Assembly: GCF_029360725.1 (NCBI RefSeq)
Contig: NZ_JARKMY010000010.1
Location: 1-64,000 of the forward strand
Length of the DNA stretch: 64,000 nucleotides
DNA from: Chryseolinea sp. H1M3-3
GTDB taxonomy: Bacteria > Bacteroidota > Bacteroidia > Cytophagales > Cyclobacteriaceae
Direction: 5' to 3'
Part shown: piece by piece, positions 63,967 to 64,000 of the stretch
Position numbering within the stretch: the first letter of the stretch is position 1
How the letters are laid out: each line of letters begins with the position of its first letter
Program-made: the position numbers and the translations under genes
Notes under the pieces: generated by a model
The model's input: only the letters and a program-made list of their open reading frames with translations
Databases searched by the model: none
Told to the model about the DNA's origin: nothing

Positions 63967-64000
63967 CAGGACAAAACTAATTAAAAAATGTTGCCAGAAA

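Noticed and set aside
1-64000. CRISPR arrays, rRNA, prophage, transposases, toxin-antitoxin pairs
   Set aside because: Reading both strands gave no spaced direct repeats of CRISPR type, no rRNA, and no phage, transposase or recognisable toxin-antitoxin genes.

Overview
This window is a chromosomal segment from a member of the Bacteroidota, most likely of the order Cytophagales. That placement is inferred from gene content: SusC/SusD and other TonB-dependent receptors, DUF4249 and DUF4199 proteins, a BatA-type protein, a PorE-like TPR/PD40/OmpA protein, and -7 promoter boxes of the form TAnnTTTG with few Shine-Dalgarno sites. No phage, IS element, CRISPR array or rRNA was seen. It is mostly a housekeeping region with islands of cell-envelope genes.

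Layout. 0.3-4.6 kb (minus strand): an operon relA/spoT - fur-family regulator - STAS protein - purA. 4.7-8.7 kb (plus): a tRNA-Leu(CAG) relic broken by a palindromic element, an intact tRNA-Leu(UAG), then tig, clpP and clpX. 8.7-10.3 kb (minus): lpxB and queD. 10.3-21.3 kb (minus): envelope block with a DUF4249 lipoprotein, its TonB receptor, a SusC/SusD pair and a PorE-like protein. 21.4-26.5 kb (minus): pabC, pabB, queE, folD and lepA (folate, queuosine, translation). 26.7-35.4 kb: small operons and single genes on both strands, including a secreted amidohydrolase, acpH, thiL, methylmalonyl-CoA epimerase, an IscA-type protein, a frameshifted Uma2 relic, RidA and an aminopeptidase P. 35.4-43 kb: alpha-L-fucosidase, DinB-like protein, S1/P1-type enzyme, rpsT, radC, serine beta-lactamase-like protein and DUF1684. 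43-47.8 kb (plus): pheT, a coiled-coil protein, zapA and rny. 47.9-55 kb (plus): a four-gene envelope operon (secreted unknown, STN-type TonB receptor, DUF4249 lipoprotein, MG2/plug-like protein). 55-64 kb: an MFS carrier on the plus strand, then minus-strand genes for a TPR membrane protein, two GT2 glycosyltransferases, two DUF4199 proteins, a dihydroorotase homologue without its metal ligands, and a BatA/vWA protein.

How the parts may fit together. The relA-purA operon places (p)ppGpp metabolism, a Fur-type regulator and the first committed step of AMP synthesis in one transcript. tig-clpP-clpX is a protein folding and turnover cluster. The receptor-plus-DUF4249 module occurs twice with the same 3-bp gap between genes, and the second copy carries two more genes. 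That second, four-gene operon is the best candidate in the window for a system whose function is not described. The strongest sequence-level anomalies are the broken tRNA-Leu copy, the dihydroorotase pseudoenzyme, the frameshifted Uma2 gene, a 54-residue lipoprotein gene too short for most gene callers, and a dispersed intergenic repeat present twice.
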